Made by a program: the position numbers and the translations under genes. A model generated the notes under the pieces. That model was not told where the DNA came from and did no database searches. It saw only the letters and a program-made list of their open reading frames with translations. This document shows, in pieces, positions 44,801-57,400 of a stretch of 64,000 bases of DNA; positions within the stretch are counted from its first letter, which is position 1, and each line of letters opens with the position of its first letter. Source of the DNA: Pterobdella sp. o SKG-2022 (taxonomy: Eukaryota > Annelida > Clitellata > Hirudinida > Piscicolidae); contig OZ038322.1 of assembly GCA_964035795.1 (NCBI GenBank), forward strand, positions 1,337,281-1,401,280, written 5' to 3'.

Positions 44801-47800
44801 CAGCGCCCATTCAATCACCTTCCTTGGCACCCGATTAAAAGCCTTCTCCAAATCAACAAAACAGATAAAAAGCTTCCTATTCTTCTCAAAGTAGCTTTCC
44901 TGCATTCTCCTAAGAATAAAAATGGCGTCCACTGTGCTACTGCCAGGCATAAAACCAAATTACATTTGGTCAACTTTCACTAATCTTCTTAACCTCTTCT
45001 CCAACAACCTTTCCACCACTTTCATACCATGCTCTAAAAGCTTTACACCTCGATAGTTCGCACAGTACATAACACTACCTTTCACCTTATAAATGGGAAC
45101 AACTGCACTCGTCTTCCAGTAATGAGGCATATCCTTTCCATCGAGGATTTCATTTTCTATTTGCAAAATAACTTGCTTCCCATATGGAGAAGCAGCTAGG
45201 TGCTTCTTGACAATTCCAGTCGGTCCACTGGCCTTGCCATTCTTCATAATTCCTAGCACTCTTCCCACTTCATTCATAGCAAATGGTTCCACGGGACCCT
45301 CAACCCCTTTTACCTCCACCATCCCATCCCGTGAATACTCCTCATTCATGATGGCCTCCATGTGCTCCTTCCACACTCTCTTTCGACCATCCTCGGCAAG
45401 TACAATTTCCCCATTATCATCTCTAGTACAGTTGTCACCTGCTAGATTATTTGCTTCCTTCATCATGCTCATTCTACGAAATACGACATTTCTGTCATTC
45501 CATATCTTCTCCATCTCTTTCTTCATTGCTTCAGCAACAGCTCTCTTGGCTTTCCTTTTGTCAGAGAGATAGCGAGATTTATTTTAAGCCAATGGAAGTT
45601 GCTTCCACCTCTGAAAATCTTTTCTCTTCTCTGAGATGGCTTTTTGCACATTCTGATTCCACCTCTACTCACACCACACACCTCTTAAGCAGCTTTAACC
45701 CGGCGAAAGAACCCATCTTCTCATAGTGCCGGGGGTGCACTCCAACAAGAGTGTCGAAGAGGTTCTTAACCACGTCAGCTTCCAACCACAAAAAATTTCG
45801 AGAATCCATCCATCATTTTTCACTGCTCACCAAAAGTCACAAACAACTCGAAGCTACAAGTTTTTTTCGATACTCGCTCAAGACTCGGAAGAGTCTTTGG
45901 AAGTTGGCGCTCAACAACAACAAATCAGCAGCTTTAAAATTGGAAGGTTCATATTTTAACCATGCATCTCGTTCATCGCATCCATCATACAAAACCTCCA
46001 TTTTTTCTGAAAATTTTGTCATAATATCTTCATTCAAAAGTTTGATATTGAATACTCACCCATGAATAGTGCTGTTGTAGACAGGGTAGATGTTGAATGT
46101 GAAGTTGAGTTGTTGGTACAAGGGAGGGTCCAGTTGACGAGCCAGTTGCATCTCCTTACCGATGCCCAACAACACCTCAAACACATATGTGTCCTGGCAG
46201 AGTGAAACAGGCTCAATTGAGTACTTGAAGTCTCAAAAACATACAAAGATGAACTTGTTTAAAATAAAATTGAATTTATAATGCAAATATTAAAAAATTG
46301 TAGTTTGATTTGTCATAAAGTTGAAATGATTTTGAAATGAAATTGGAGCATATGACACAACTCACCTACCATCCACACCAACACACGACTCACAGGAGAT
46401 GTATGGAGAAGCAACTTGTTGGGATAGATGAGGCACGAGTACCCATGTTGCTTCAGTTGCTTGCCCATGTGTGCATAGAAGGCTGTCTTGAGCTTATTTA
46501 GTGCTTGTAGGTCCTCAGTCCACTTACTGCTGCCCTCCAACATGCAAGCCACTGCCATCAAATAGTTAATGCTTGTATCCATTTAGGTGGTAGATCAACT
46601 AGAGACAAAACTTGTTAGAAACATCTTATGTGTTTTTATTTTTGAAAATTTTATTTTTCACTAAAATTCTAAATACATTTAATTTCAAAATAAAACGAAC
46701 TATAACTTTCGATAATTTTAAATTTGTTATAAAACAAAATACAGAGCATGAAGTTATATGATAAGGTTAAACATATGAAGAACCTTGGTAGACAGGGAAG
46801 TGCTGGGGACAGTTGTTTCGGTGGATGGGCACCAGTGTGAACTTGAAGATTCCTGCATCACTCTGGTTTGAAGACCTCACTGCTGGAAATACCTGTGTGT
46901 TTGTGTGCCTGCTTTCTAGTGGAAAAGCACAAAGAAGAAGGAGTGTTTGTGTGTAAAAATACATGCTTGTGTATGTGTGAATTTGAGTAATACAAACCTC
47001 AGAATAACGGAAGACAGGAGAAATGCCTTGCACAGAGTTGATGTGCAGTGGCAAATCTGGTAAGGTACGCAGCACATTTGATAACTTATCCAAAGACTTT
47101 ATAACTTGTTCCATCTGTTCCTCGCCTGTGCCATACAAGTCTGAAGTGTTCTTCTTCTCTGCAGCTCTCAATAACCCATCCAGCTGATTGTCACTCATTG
47201 ATATGCTCTCCTTGCTGATCTTCAAATGCCTGTTCATCAAACCTCATTGACAAAATAGATACTAAAAAATCATGAGTTATGTGCAAACCTCATTAAAATA
47301 AACTTGATGATGCGAGACACCACTGAACGAGAGTCCGCCATGTTGTCACTGGGCCATGTGACCATTTCTTTGATCTCCCCTCCCATCAACCTCACTTGCT
47401 CACTTTTTTCTCCCCACATCTTCTGGAACTCATGCACCTTTGTGTTATCAATGCTTTTAACATCAGACACATCTGATTGAAACTTCAACAACCTCCTCAT
47501 GTAACTCAGCAGAGGGTCCCGCTACTTGGTGCTGGAAGGCAGTCAGATGGTCGAGGATGATGCCAATTCTAATATCTTCTTTAAAGGCACCTCTTGTCTC
47601 AGTCACTGCCACCTTCAAATTGAAACAGCACTCACACGTGTCCTAAAAGTTGAATAAAACATTGAAGAACCTCGGTAGGAGAATGAGGAAGGAGAGTGAT
47701 GAGGATGGTTCGATGCTGCAAAGCCTTAGAAAAGAGAGGGAAGAGGATGGGTAGGAAGGCCTTGGTGATGTCTCCTGCATGATTCACCATATTACTCTGC

Positions 47801-50353
47801 AGTCTGCTGCTGTCTCTGCTCAATTGGCGTATATGGTCTGCTACTCTCAACCTACAACAAATATTCAGCTCATTTTTAAATGCTTCAAAGCAATGGGTTC
47901 TATCAAATGAGTTGATTGTTAAAAGCTTATCATTTAATAACTATGATACAAATATCATCCTTTTTTTTGGAAAAAAGTCAAAAATTATTTAAAGATTAGT
48001 TATCTTTCTTATAAAACAAATAGAACAGACTGGATGATGCGGTCAAACTTGCAGACATGCAAATGTGTATCAAGGAAGGTGGTAGAGAAGCGGTCAGGTC
48101 GACATGAGCTCAAAATCTCCAAAGTCCTCTTTGCCTCATAACATATCTGATGGAGGACAATTGAATTTTATGCGACTATATCAAGTTCTAATTACTATTA
48201 TTATGAGAGATACATATATAATTTATATTGTAGGATTCAAAAAGGTGAAATAAAAATATATTACAACACCACATAATGAAGGAATGACACAACACAACAG
48301 TGAGCATCAACAACTGCAACAACGAACACCCACCACAACAACCGCAACAACGAACACCCACAAGAACAAGCACTCACATTATCATAGACTGACACATGCA
48401 TGTCATGACATATATTGAAGTATCCAGAGGGGTCGATCAACACCACATCATGCACACTCAAAAACTCTTGCAGTGTTGGTTTGTTGATGTCTGCATCTTC
48501 CTCTGCCAAAGATGCTCCATTCTTCTTCAAACCACCTTCACCTACATCACATCAGTGTGGTTTAAATAATATGAGAATGTGTTTTACTGGTTAAATAACC
48601 GAAAATCATATTTATATTGAATTTAATGTTGATATTATTGTGAGAAAAATAAGTTGAAATGGTGACTTAAATGTTGCAGAATGGTAGTGAAGTTGTGAAG
48701 AACTGAGTTGTGTTTCTTAAGAATCCCGGTGTGCAACAGATGCACAGTGAAGTAGGTCACAAACAGACCAGATGAACATGACTGTGATGTAATATAATGC
48801 ATTTCTTGAATATAAGAGAAATATTTTGAGTATATATTTTAAAGGATATTTCATAACTTATCAAGGAGCAAATCAAATTTATGATATATCTTAGCTCAAA
48901 ATTCATTATTTAACTCATATCCTATTGCTTGCAAGCTAATACTTAAATCAATTAAATAATAAATTATAAAATCCCAATATAAGCTTAAGACAAAAAAAAA
49001 GAGAAAACATGGCCATAATATATAAGATGGAAAGAATGTAGAAGAGAGATAAAAGTATACAGAGAATGCAGAACCTGATTTAGCTGGCGTTTCTGGAGCC
49101 ACATCTTGACAAGAACAATGGTTTGTTGTATGGTGAAGAGGTCATCAAGAGAAGACTTGAGAAATTCATGTCCTTGTTGGGTCCTCAACTGACCCACTAC
49201 CCAACTGTTGTAGTGGCTGCTCAGTGCTTGCTGCTCTGAGTCTGAATGTCAACATGTCAAAAAGATTGGTCAAATATTTCACAAGTTTAAATATTAACAG
49301 TTACTCATAGAAAAATGATCAACATGAGCAACAGTTGAGCATACCAGCTGCATCTTTTTTGCCAGAGAAGTTGTACCACTTGGGTCTAACATTGCCCTTC
49401 TTAACATGGAATCGATTGAGCTTGAAGGAATCAATGGGCAGACTGGTGTGCACAACAAACCTTGTCTTTGTCAGTCCTGTGTCTTCAATTTCATTCCGAT
49501 TTAGAATGTTTCATAAATATTTGAATAAATAATTTAAAAACCTTCAGAGGGGTATAGAATCAAAACAGGCATTTTTTGACAAAAATCTTTGTAGCAAAAG
49601 GTTAGTCTTGATACTAAACTGATATCATTTTCAAGTTTTGCTTTTTTTAAAGGCAGTTCATGAGAACTTTCTTCATTTATTTTTTGATTAACTTTTGGAG
49701 ATAATATATTAGCTAAATTTTGTAGATATAAAGCTCTCCTTCTTAGAAGAGTTTCATTCAAAAAATCTTTTGGAAGCAAGCATTCCTGTATGTAAAACAA
49801 CATGAAGCAAATAAGTAACAATTTAAAATTCAATAAACTTGACTAGAAATGTTGGGCATACTTTAGGGATCTCTACAACTAAATCCACATCCATTTGCTC
49901 ACAAGTGTAAGCAGATCCCCATGAAAACCCACCAGACAAAAATATATTCCTGGGAGGATGATACTGTAACTCATCACCTTTGTTGTCTATCGGACATACA
50001 GCAATGTCTGAGGCCTTTGAATGAAGTAACATCAGGTTATTGAATGATTCTATAAGAGCTAAAAAACATTAAAAATCGTTTAAAGAAAGCTTCGTTAAAA
50101 AAATAAATTTCAAGTAAAATCCCAGTATTTTCTTTTAAAATAAACAACTTTAGATTTACCTTTTTTTCTTTCTTTAAAAAAGTTGTAAGGGAAATCACAT
50201 AATCTTTAACTTTTTTTTCATACTCTTTATTTAAACTCCTTTCTTGGAGTAACTCCAAAACCTGAAATATATGTTTAAAACTTGAATCTTGGCACGTGTT
50301 ATTACAATGAAAACGCTTATGAAATTCAAACTTACATAACTTTCTATATTCAT
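41846..50353 (-). CDS. NOL6: Nucleolar protein 6 (Nrap/Utp22 family)
   Basis: NOL6 is a small-subunit processome component needed for 18S rRNA maturation. Exons (approximate where not obvious): 50336-50353 (ATG), 50160-50258, 49860-50060, 49540-49785, 49340-49490, 49075-49235, 48670-48790, 48375-48540, 48030-48150, 47640-47853, 47505-47615, 47289-47500, 46998-47229, 46784-46892, 46366-46551, 46060-46194, 43339-43583, 42816-42910, 42573-42698, 42317-42511, 42087-42188, 41846-41998. Signature phrases in family order: FHVKKGNVRPKWYN, HYNSWVVGQLRTQQG, VVLIDPSGYFNICHDMHVS, PLHINSVQGISPVFRYSEV, LEGSSKWTEDLQALNKLKTA, LRLSKRWVSSQLLWF, STHDWKLDPLIVNLN, FALFFYDIFGGAYIAIAWKP. The domain is a catalytically inert nucleotidyltransferase-like fold, by family knowledge. 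The intron 43584-46059 carries a same-strand RTE-like LINE and a SINE-like repeat. The C-terminal tail is short and rich in Lys and Ile (KKIKKIGSLIIKKIEI). Exon joins around 47500 remain uncertain. Confidence 0.93.
43617..45700 (-). mobile_element. RTE-like LINE copy B, 5'-truncated, in a NOL6 intron
   Basis: The minus-strand frame 45526-44960 reads MKKEMEKIWNDRNVVFRRMS, GKASGPTGIVKKHLAASPYG and [20 protein letters not shown]. Next come PGSSTVDAIFILRRMQESYF and [20 protein letters not shown] (44950-44687). Then [36 protein letters not shown], a Cys-rich finger ([20 protein letters not shown]) and YGSETWMVRSVKESVLRRAE (44810-43950), and LRWLGHVSRKEDDSVKQVWR (43930-43601). This is the longest coding copy of the family here, though frameshifted at two or three points. 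The endonuclease is absent. It has the family 3' end at about 43617-43640. Confidence 0.88.
45702..45950 (+). repeat. Dispersed SINE-like repeat (most complete copy), NOL6 intron
   Basis: It begins GGCGAAAGAACCCATCTTCT, continues TGCCGGGGGTGCACTC and ATCCATCCATCATTTTTCAC, then CCAAAAGTCACAAACAACTC. It matches 53625-53860 (minus strand) over about 200 bp and 36905-37000 over its right part. Imperfect coding-like frames (KSQTTRSYKF) are conserved between copies, so it may derive from a protein-coding element. Confidence 0.75.
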
Positions 50354-51990
50354 TTGATATTCAAAAATTTATTTCAACTTTGATGAAAATATTTCTGCAT
50401 GAAGCTATTTAAAATAAATTGGAACACGATTATCCACAATTGCTTAAAAGTTAATTTAAAACTCTTACATATTTTTTTAATTATTTTTTTTATATAATAG
50501 TTTATTGATAGTTATTCTGAATTTTTATTATATCAGTTCAATTTTTCCATTGCGAAAAAGATCTAATTTTGGCAAAAGAATGCATCTTGCAGACAAGCAC
50601 TATGCAAAGTTACTAAAACTGCTCTTTAGTCCGATCACTATTATTTATTTTGATCGCCTTCTCTAATAGCCGTCTCCATAAGAGTCCAATTCAAATCATT
50701 ATGGCTCACTGATACTGTTTTCTATTTCACTTGGCCGGCTTATTTTTATCTGCTCGCCATATGATGCGTTCAAGCAGGATACCTGGTGAGACTGTTACGT
50801 TTTCAAGGTATAAAATCGCTCTTTTGTTCTTCAGTAACCCTTTGGAGCAACTCACATAATCTTGTTAAGCTAATTATTTTTTGTCGTACTTACAAAATTA
50901 AATTAATTTGCATGATTGATAATGTATGAATGCTTTGCAAAACCTATAAATTCATTGATTCAGACTGATCAAAAATTAAGCTTATTCTCCATAAACACTA
51001 TTTATCACTCAAAGCCCATCAACATAAACCTCCAATGATTGGTTTCCAATGCTGATAAACTGAATCAAATATATGACAACCTCTACCCAAGAAATAAAAG
51101 GGAAAAATTTTTTTTTCACATTCTAAAAATCATTTGATCTCAATCATCTCATATGCAAACACCATATAGTCTGATATCGTCAAAATTAAGCACATTCACT
51201 TTAAATACTATCCTATCATTCAAACCCCATCAACAAAAATCTAAAATAATGCAATTGTTTTCAAATGCTGATTCAAGTGTTTGATCATTTCTAAACTCTT
51301 CCAACTAAAGGAAAAGCAAAGAATCTATTATCATCACATAACTTCATCTCAATCATCTCATGTGCAAACACAATATGGCTTCACATCACTTCACTCACTT
51401 TATTCATCTTCAAAATACAGCTCCACTCAAAAAACTCAATAAAGCAGCATGCCTTACAATAGAGAATCCTGCATATACAAGCATTTGAAACTGCACGTAT
51501 CTTTGACAACAGTTTACAGCGTAACACTTGAAAGGTGTAAATAATAACCAAAATAATTTTATGGAACATGAATTAATAGATAAAACTTAATTATGTCTTC
51601 CAATCCTACATTTCCAACCTTGCAATCCCTCCATCGTGAGGTTCCATCTATGATTTCATGTCATTTATATTGAAGCATATTTCAACAAAAACTTCATTTT
51701 GTATGTGTTTGAATAATATTGATATATACAAAATATATTTGCTTCAAAACGCTATGCATGTATCTGCCTATAATGTCAATTGGTTTGCCCAAGGAAGACC
51801 TGCACAACAACAAAATTCAGATTTTCGAGCTCAGTAGTTTCATGCTGAAAAAACAAATATTCTTCTAACTGGCGATAAGTGCAGAATTGATATTAAGATA
51901 GTCTCGTTATGCTTTTGCAGTTAAGATAATTTAAGTATAATAAATATCAGTGAGCCATAATTGTACTTGACACAAACAAAAAAGTTAATT
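50354..51990. other. Intergenic stretch upstream of NOL6; partial tandem duplication
   Basis: AT-rich and without a recognisable gene. Two adjacent, diverged copies of a roughly 212-bp unit lie at about 50966-51178 and 51179-51390. Shared phrases include CAAAATTAAGC, CCCATCAAC, CAATGCTGAT (CAAATGCTGAT in copy 2) and TCTCAATCATCTCAT, then a GTGCAAACAC/ATGCAAACAC end. The NOL6 promoter must lie at the left end. Confidence 0.55.
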
Positions 51991-51999
51991 TAAAACGGC

Positions 52000-53450
52000 G
52001 CAGATATACCCTTTATTGAAAAAAAATAGCTTAGACCCCATGAAGCCATTTAACTATCGTCCAATTTCAAACCTCAGAACCATTTCGAAAATTTAAGAAA
52101 CAGTTTTTCTTAAGAGACTATCCTCTCACGTTTCTCTACTGAGCAACTTCAACTTTTTCCAATCGGCGTATTGTTCTCATCACTCAACGGAAACTGCTTT
52201 TATACATCACTGATAGCCTCCGCAACATCTGTGCTAGCGGGTCTGCGGCCGTCTTTGTATCTTTAGACATTTCAGCAGCTTTCGACACCATCGATCATTT
52301 TAATATGCTGCACATCCTTGAAGACTACGTTCACATTTCTGGCATTTCTTTATCCTGGTTTCATTCCTATCTCTTCAAACGCAAACAATTTGTTAAGATA
52401 GGCAGCTCTTCTTTTACTCCCCTTTCTCTTGGCTTTGGTGTTCTCCAAAGCTCCGTTATTAGATCTATACTCTTTTCTTTTTACACATCTCTTAGTATCG
52501 AGATCATACAAAAGCACGCTGTTTTATATCCTCAATTTGCTGATGATATTATTCTCTTTACCGGTGCCTCTTATCTTGATCATCAACCCAGTCTCACTAA
52601 GATTTCCAAATGCATTACTGACCTCAATTCTTGGTTTACCAACAATCACCCTATGTTGAATCCAACCAAAAGCTTTGTTTGTTGGCACTCCTATTCTTCT
52701 TGCTGAATACAATCTCCCTACTGAAGTCACTCTAGACAGCACTAACCTTCCAATGTCGTCCAAACTGAATATACTAGGTGCAACTCTTGATCCTAGCCTC
52801 AATTTCACACACTTCGCCTTTCAGATTATACAAGCATCCAACTTTCATCTCCATGCGATCAAACAAGTACGCAAATTCCTACCCTTTAACACTGCCGTTG
52901 TCTTGACTATCTCTTTACTTCTTCCCAGGCTCGACGGATGTAACTCTCTTCTTCGTGGACTTCCGAAACTATCTCAGCTCCAAGTTGCAATCTTTCCAAA
53001 ATCTCGCTGCCAAAACTGTTCTTCAAGCTGATTACTATTCTTCATCTCGGACTTGCCTCAATCGCCTTCATTGGTTGCCGGTCGCACTAGGAGCTAAGTT
53101 CAAATTACTGTGGCTCACCGCTAATGCTCTATATTTTAATCAGCTGGCTTACTTATATGAGCTTCTTTTTATCAAACTCATGAGTCTCTCAGTTCTTCGA
53201 ACGCTGGTTTATGGCTGCATCAGCCTGTCTCTTCTAACTCTTTTTCACATCGCTTTTTTTTTTCATATCACCCCTCATTTATGGAATTCTCTTCCACTTA
53301 ATCTGCGTTCATTACCTCTTTTTAAACATTTCTGCAAGCGTTTGAAAACATATCTTTATAGCCGCATTTCCTAGTTTTTTATTCATGCGCCTCTGCATCA
53401 AACCTAGTTTTCAAACTGCGCGCTCTACAAATGATAATAGTAATAATAAT
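52000..53450 (+). mobile_element. CR1-like LINE, 5'-truncated reverse transcriptase to 3' end
   Basis: The plus strand reads KPFNYRPISNLRTISK (about 52040-52090), HSTETAFI (about 52175), FVSLDISAAFDTIDHFNMLH (about 52250-52315) and then the frame 52305-52706. That frame has GFGVLQSSVIRSILFSFYTS and the FADDIILFTG catalytic box, a variant of Y/F-ADD. After a stop near 52706 come KLNILGATLDPSLNF, LDGCNSLLRGLPK and LNRLHWLPVALGAKFKLLWL, ending at KRLKTYLYSRIS (about 53370). An AATAGTAATAATAATAACG-type tail closes it (about 53430-53450). Several stops and frameshifts make it dead. Confidence 0.87.
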
Positions 53451-53624
53451 AACGAAGCCTTAAGTAGAAGTATGTGTTTTTAGTAAGTTTGGTATGCTTT
53501 TTTATTTAATGTATCGAGAATTCGATGGAAACTGAAGTTTTAAATGTTTCACTTTTTTAACTTGATGTCTTTGTTAGGGCCACTTAAACTCACAATTAGA
53601 TTTCTGCTTCATATTTGCAGGAGT

Positions 53625-53860
53625 GACTTCAACACAAAAATCGAATGTTTTTGTTGCAATTTTCAAGTCTTTTCCAACACTCCTTGGAGCGAGTACAGAA
53701 AGAAACTTGTAGCTTTGAGTTGTTTGTGACTTTTGGTGAAAAAAATGATGGATGGGTTTTCGAAATGTTCTGTGCTCAGAAGCTGACGTAGGAATGAGCC
53801 TCTTTGACACTTGTTTGAGTACACACCCGGCACCACGAGAAGGTGGGTTCTTTCGCCAGA
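53625..53860 (-). repeat. Dispersed SINE-like repeat, second copy
   Basis: The reverse complement starts GGCGAAAGAACCCACCTTCT, runs through GTGCCGGGTGTGTACTC and CCCATCCATCATTTTTTTC, then CCAAAAGTCACAAACAACTC and AAAGCTACAAGTTTCTTTC. It is closely similar to 45702-45950. It lies just past the CR1-like LINE. Confidence 0.75.
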
Positions 53861-53999
53861 TTGCTACTGCTGTGTTTGATTTCTTTGATCGTATCTCACG
53901 TCGAATCAATTTAAATTTCGTTGAATCGTAAAACGTGTATTTTATGAGAAGTCGAGTCATAATTTAGAAGATTTTTGATTCATCAAATAAGAACACTTT

Positions 54000-54060
54000 T
54001 AGGAGTTTATTTTATTCCACGAAGCTTTTCGTAAGATGAACTTTTATTATGAAGTGGAGG
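54000..54060. repeat. Short MITE core copy
   Basis: TTCCACGAAGCTTTTCGTAA followed by GATGAACTTTTATTATGAAG. It shares the CGAAGCTTTTCGTAAG core with the hairpin at 20.35 kb and the MITE at 27.0 kb. Flanks are degraded. Confidence 0.5.
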
Positions 54061-54457
54061 TACAAATATTTGTAAAAACATTATCTCTTAATTTTTCAAT
54101 TTTATTAATCTTAAAATTAACTTTAAAACTCAAGGTGCAATTCGGGAGTAAATTAATTCTAAAAAACTAAGCCCAATCACGTCAACAACACAGAACATAT
54201 GCTGATCAATATAAGTGTACATTTTGATTCTTAAGCTTCTGTGATTACATTTGCATTGAGGCCCTATTCACGAATTCGATAAAAAATTTTCAAAAACCAA
54301 TTCATATTAATTTGATTGCAATATATACAATTGTATCACAGTGCTGTGTTGTATAATAAACTTTTAAATACAAGAATTCTCAACACGAGAACAAGCAACG
54401 GTCAACCCTCCCTTCTAGCGTTTTGTTCTCCTGCAGCATCACAGCCCATTTCAGATG

Positions 54458-57400
54458 TTAAGTAGGCACGGTGGTGGCATGGTTGCTATCAAGCGATGCA
54501 GTGTCTCCAACTGCCTGAGTGCTTTTGTTTTGCTTCTTGCTCACCTCTTTGAGTACGTCTGAGAGTCTGTGTGCAAAAGTGTCGATGTCCTTCTTTGTGA
54601 TCCCTGTGGTTCAGAACATCAACGTTTGCATCAGTTCAACAATCAACATTATGAAATTTTTGAGAAAATCTTGGGTACTCATGAATAAGTTTAAAATTAA
54701 AAACCAAAATTTTATGCTTAATTTTAAACAAACAAAATAATCATCTCATCATTGCATGCATTATCACCAATGTTCCTACGCATTTAAGAAACACAATGCG
54801 AGTTCACGATATCGTGATAGAGTTTGATTTCTGTCACTTTTCAATTTTCCCGCTATATTAAACATCACTTGCAGATATGAAATGAATTGTTTGTAAATAC
54901 ACAAAATTCATTTAGCTGCATTCTTATTTGGTTACTTGAAGTCATGAAACATGTGCTATGAAGTGGAAGCAAGGGCATGCTCCATCAAGCACTTTTTTGC
55001 TCCAAAAATTTTTTCATGAATATACAAAATAAAGCAATGGCCCTCAGTCCCCAGCAGCTCTTGAATGGACAGAGGGTGCTAAGAATCCCAGGGCTTTCTT
55101 CTTTTGCTTCATGTTCTCTTGGGAGGTCTTTTTCTTTTGGTAGTTATAATATTGGTTCATTAAATGGGAAGAGTATGGAGTTGTGTGAAGAGTTGGTGAA
55201 GAGGGAGGTTGGTATTTGCTGCATCCAAGAAGGGAGGTGGAGAGGCATGGGTTCAAAGTTTGTAGGTAACTGAGTTAGAAGGTTCAAACTATGGTGGTCT
55301 GGTAATGAAGATAAGATAGGTGGTGTAGGAATATTAGTTAGAGAGGATTTATGTATGAATGTTGTGGAAATAAAGAGGATATCAGATAAGGTAATGGTAG
55401 TGGTAATTATTTTTGGTAAAAAGGTAGTAAGAATTTTTTGCGCGTATGCCCCACAATGTGGAAGATCGATGAGTGAAAAGAAGAAGTTTTATGAGAAAAT
55501 GGCAAGAGGCTGTGAAGTGGAAAATGAAAATGATTTTTTTAGGAGACTTCAATGAACACATTGGCAAAGAGGTTGATGGGTTTGAAGGTGTTCATGGAGG
55601 TTTCGGAATAGGCAAGAAGAACTTGGAGGCTAGATTGCTCTTAGAATTTTGTATTCAAAAGGATCTCTGTGTGGGTAATAGTTGGTTCAAGAAAAAGGAT
55701 AGTAGGAAGGTAACTTTCAATGGGGGGGTGTAGTGGGACAGAGATTGACTTTGTGTTGATGAAGAGGAGGCAGAGAAAGTTTCTAAGTACAGTTGTTCCC
55801 ATTTATAAGATGAAAGGTAGTGTTATGTACTGTGCGAACTATCGAGGTGTAAAGCTTTTAGAGCATGGTATGAAAGTGGTGGAAAGGTTGTTGGAGAAGA
55901 GGTTAAGAAGATTAATGAAAGCTACTTTAAGAAGAATAGGAAGCTTTTTATCTGTTTTGTTGATTTGGAGAAGGCTTTTAATCGGGTGCCAAGGAAGGTG
56001 ATTGAATGGGCGCTGAGAAAGAAGTTGGTGTCGGAAAGGTTGGTTCAGGCAGTAATGTTGATCTACAAGGAGCAAAAACGTGGGTTCAGGTTGGAGGTAG
56101 ACACTCGGAAGAATTTGATTTTGGTGTAGGTGTGCATCAAGAATCGGTTCTCTCACCGTTTTTGTTTTCAATAGTGCTCGATATATTGTCCGAAGACGGA
56201 AGAAAAGGTGCTTTGTATGAAGTGCTTTATGCAGATGACTTGATCTTGATGGCAGAGACTATGGAAGAACTGGAAGCACAATTCATTCATTGGAAGGCAG
56301 CTTATGAAGGAAAAAGATTGAAGGTTAATCTTGGTAAGACAAAGATCATGGAGAGTAGTGGTGGTGGTGGGGTTGTTGTCTTGGCTAAGATTGATCCATG
56401 TGGTGTGTGTGGTAAGAGGGCTAAGGTAAATTGTGTGAGGTTCAAGACATGTAAGAAGTGAATTTATGCGTGGTGTGCTAGGGTAAAGAGAGTTATTCGT
56501 AGGATGAATGGAAATTTTGAATGTAGGATTTGTATGAATGGTTCAAATGAGGAATGTGAGAATGCTTCAAATGGTTGTTTAGGTGAGTTGGAGAGGGTAA
56601 ATAGTTATTGTTATTTAAGAGACAATGTGAATGGTGGAAGAGGAAGTGAGCTAGCTGTTACACGAAGGATCGGGCTGGGGTGGAAGGCATTCAACAGTAT
56701 GTCTTCTATGTTATGTGATAAAAGACACACATGGAATATTAAAGGACAAATTTATAGGACATGTGTGAGGTCTGTCATGACATATGGCTCGGAAGCCTGA
56801 GTAGTAAGATCAGTTGAAGAGAGTATTTTGAGAAGAGTAGAAAAACGGATGCTTAGAATGATGTGTGGTAGGCTAGCTGATGGTGTGAGTAGAAAGGAGT
56901 TGATGGTTAGATCAGGGTTGGATAGTACGATCGTTGAAGTGGTGAGGCAAGAGAGTTTGAGATGGCTGGGTCATGTAGTAAGGAAAGGGGATGATGAGTG
57001 TGTCAAGCAGGCGTGGAGGTTTGAGGTTGAAGGTAGTAGAGGAAGCGGAAGGCCAAGGTTAACCTGGAAAGGGATGATGGAAAACTTTTGTCGTGGGCTT
57101 GGATTAGTTCTTGAAGATGGTTACGACAGGATGAAATGGAGGGAGAGGTCATGGAAAGAAGTCAGTGACCACTCGTAAAAGGGAAAAATGCTGACTATAA
57201 TAGAATGATGATGATGATGAATATCTTATCATCTGGCTGCTAAGCTATATAAGTATTTTCTAATAATGAGTTTTTTTAGAACCTTTTCTTCCCACTAAAA
57301 CACTTACAAAACATCATTTAGGATCTTCAAAAAGGACTTTCAAAACAATCAATCAGATCGTTGAACTTTCAAAGTAACCAACCAAACCATTAATCTTATA

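Noticed and set aside
55044..55567. Minus-strand frames opposite LINE copy C
   Set aside because: The plus strand has clear endonuclease motifs in the matching frame; the minus frames are shadows.
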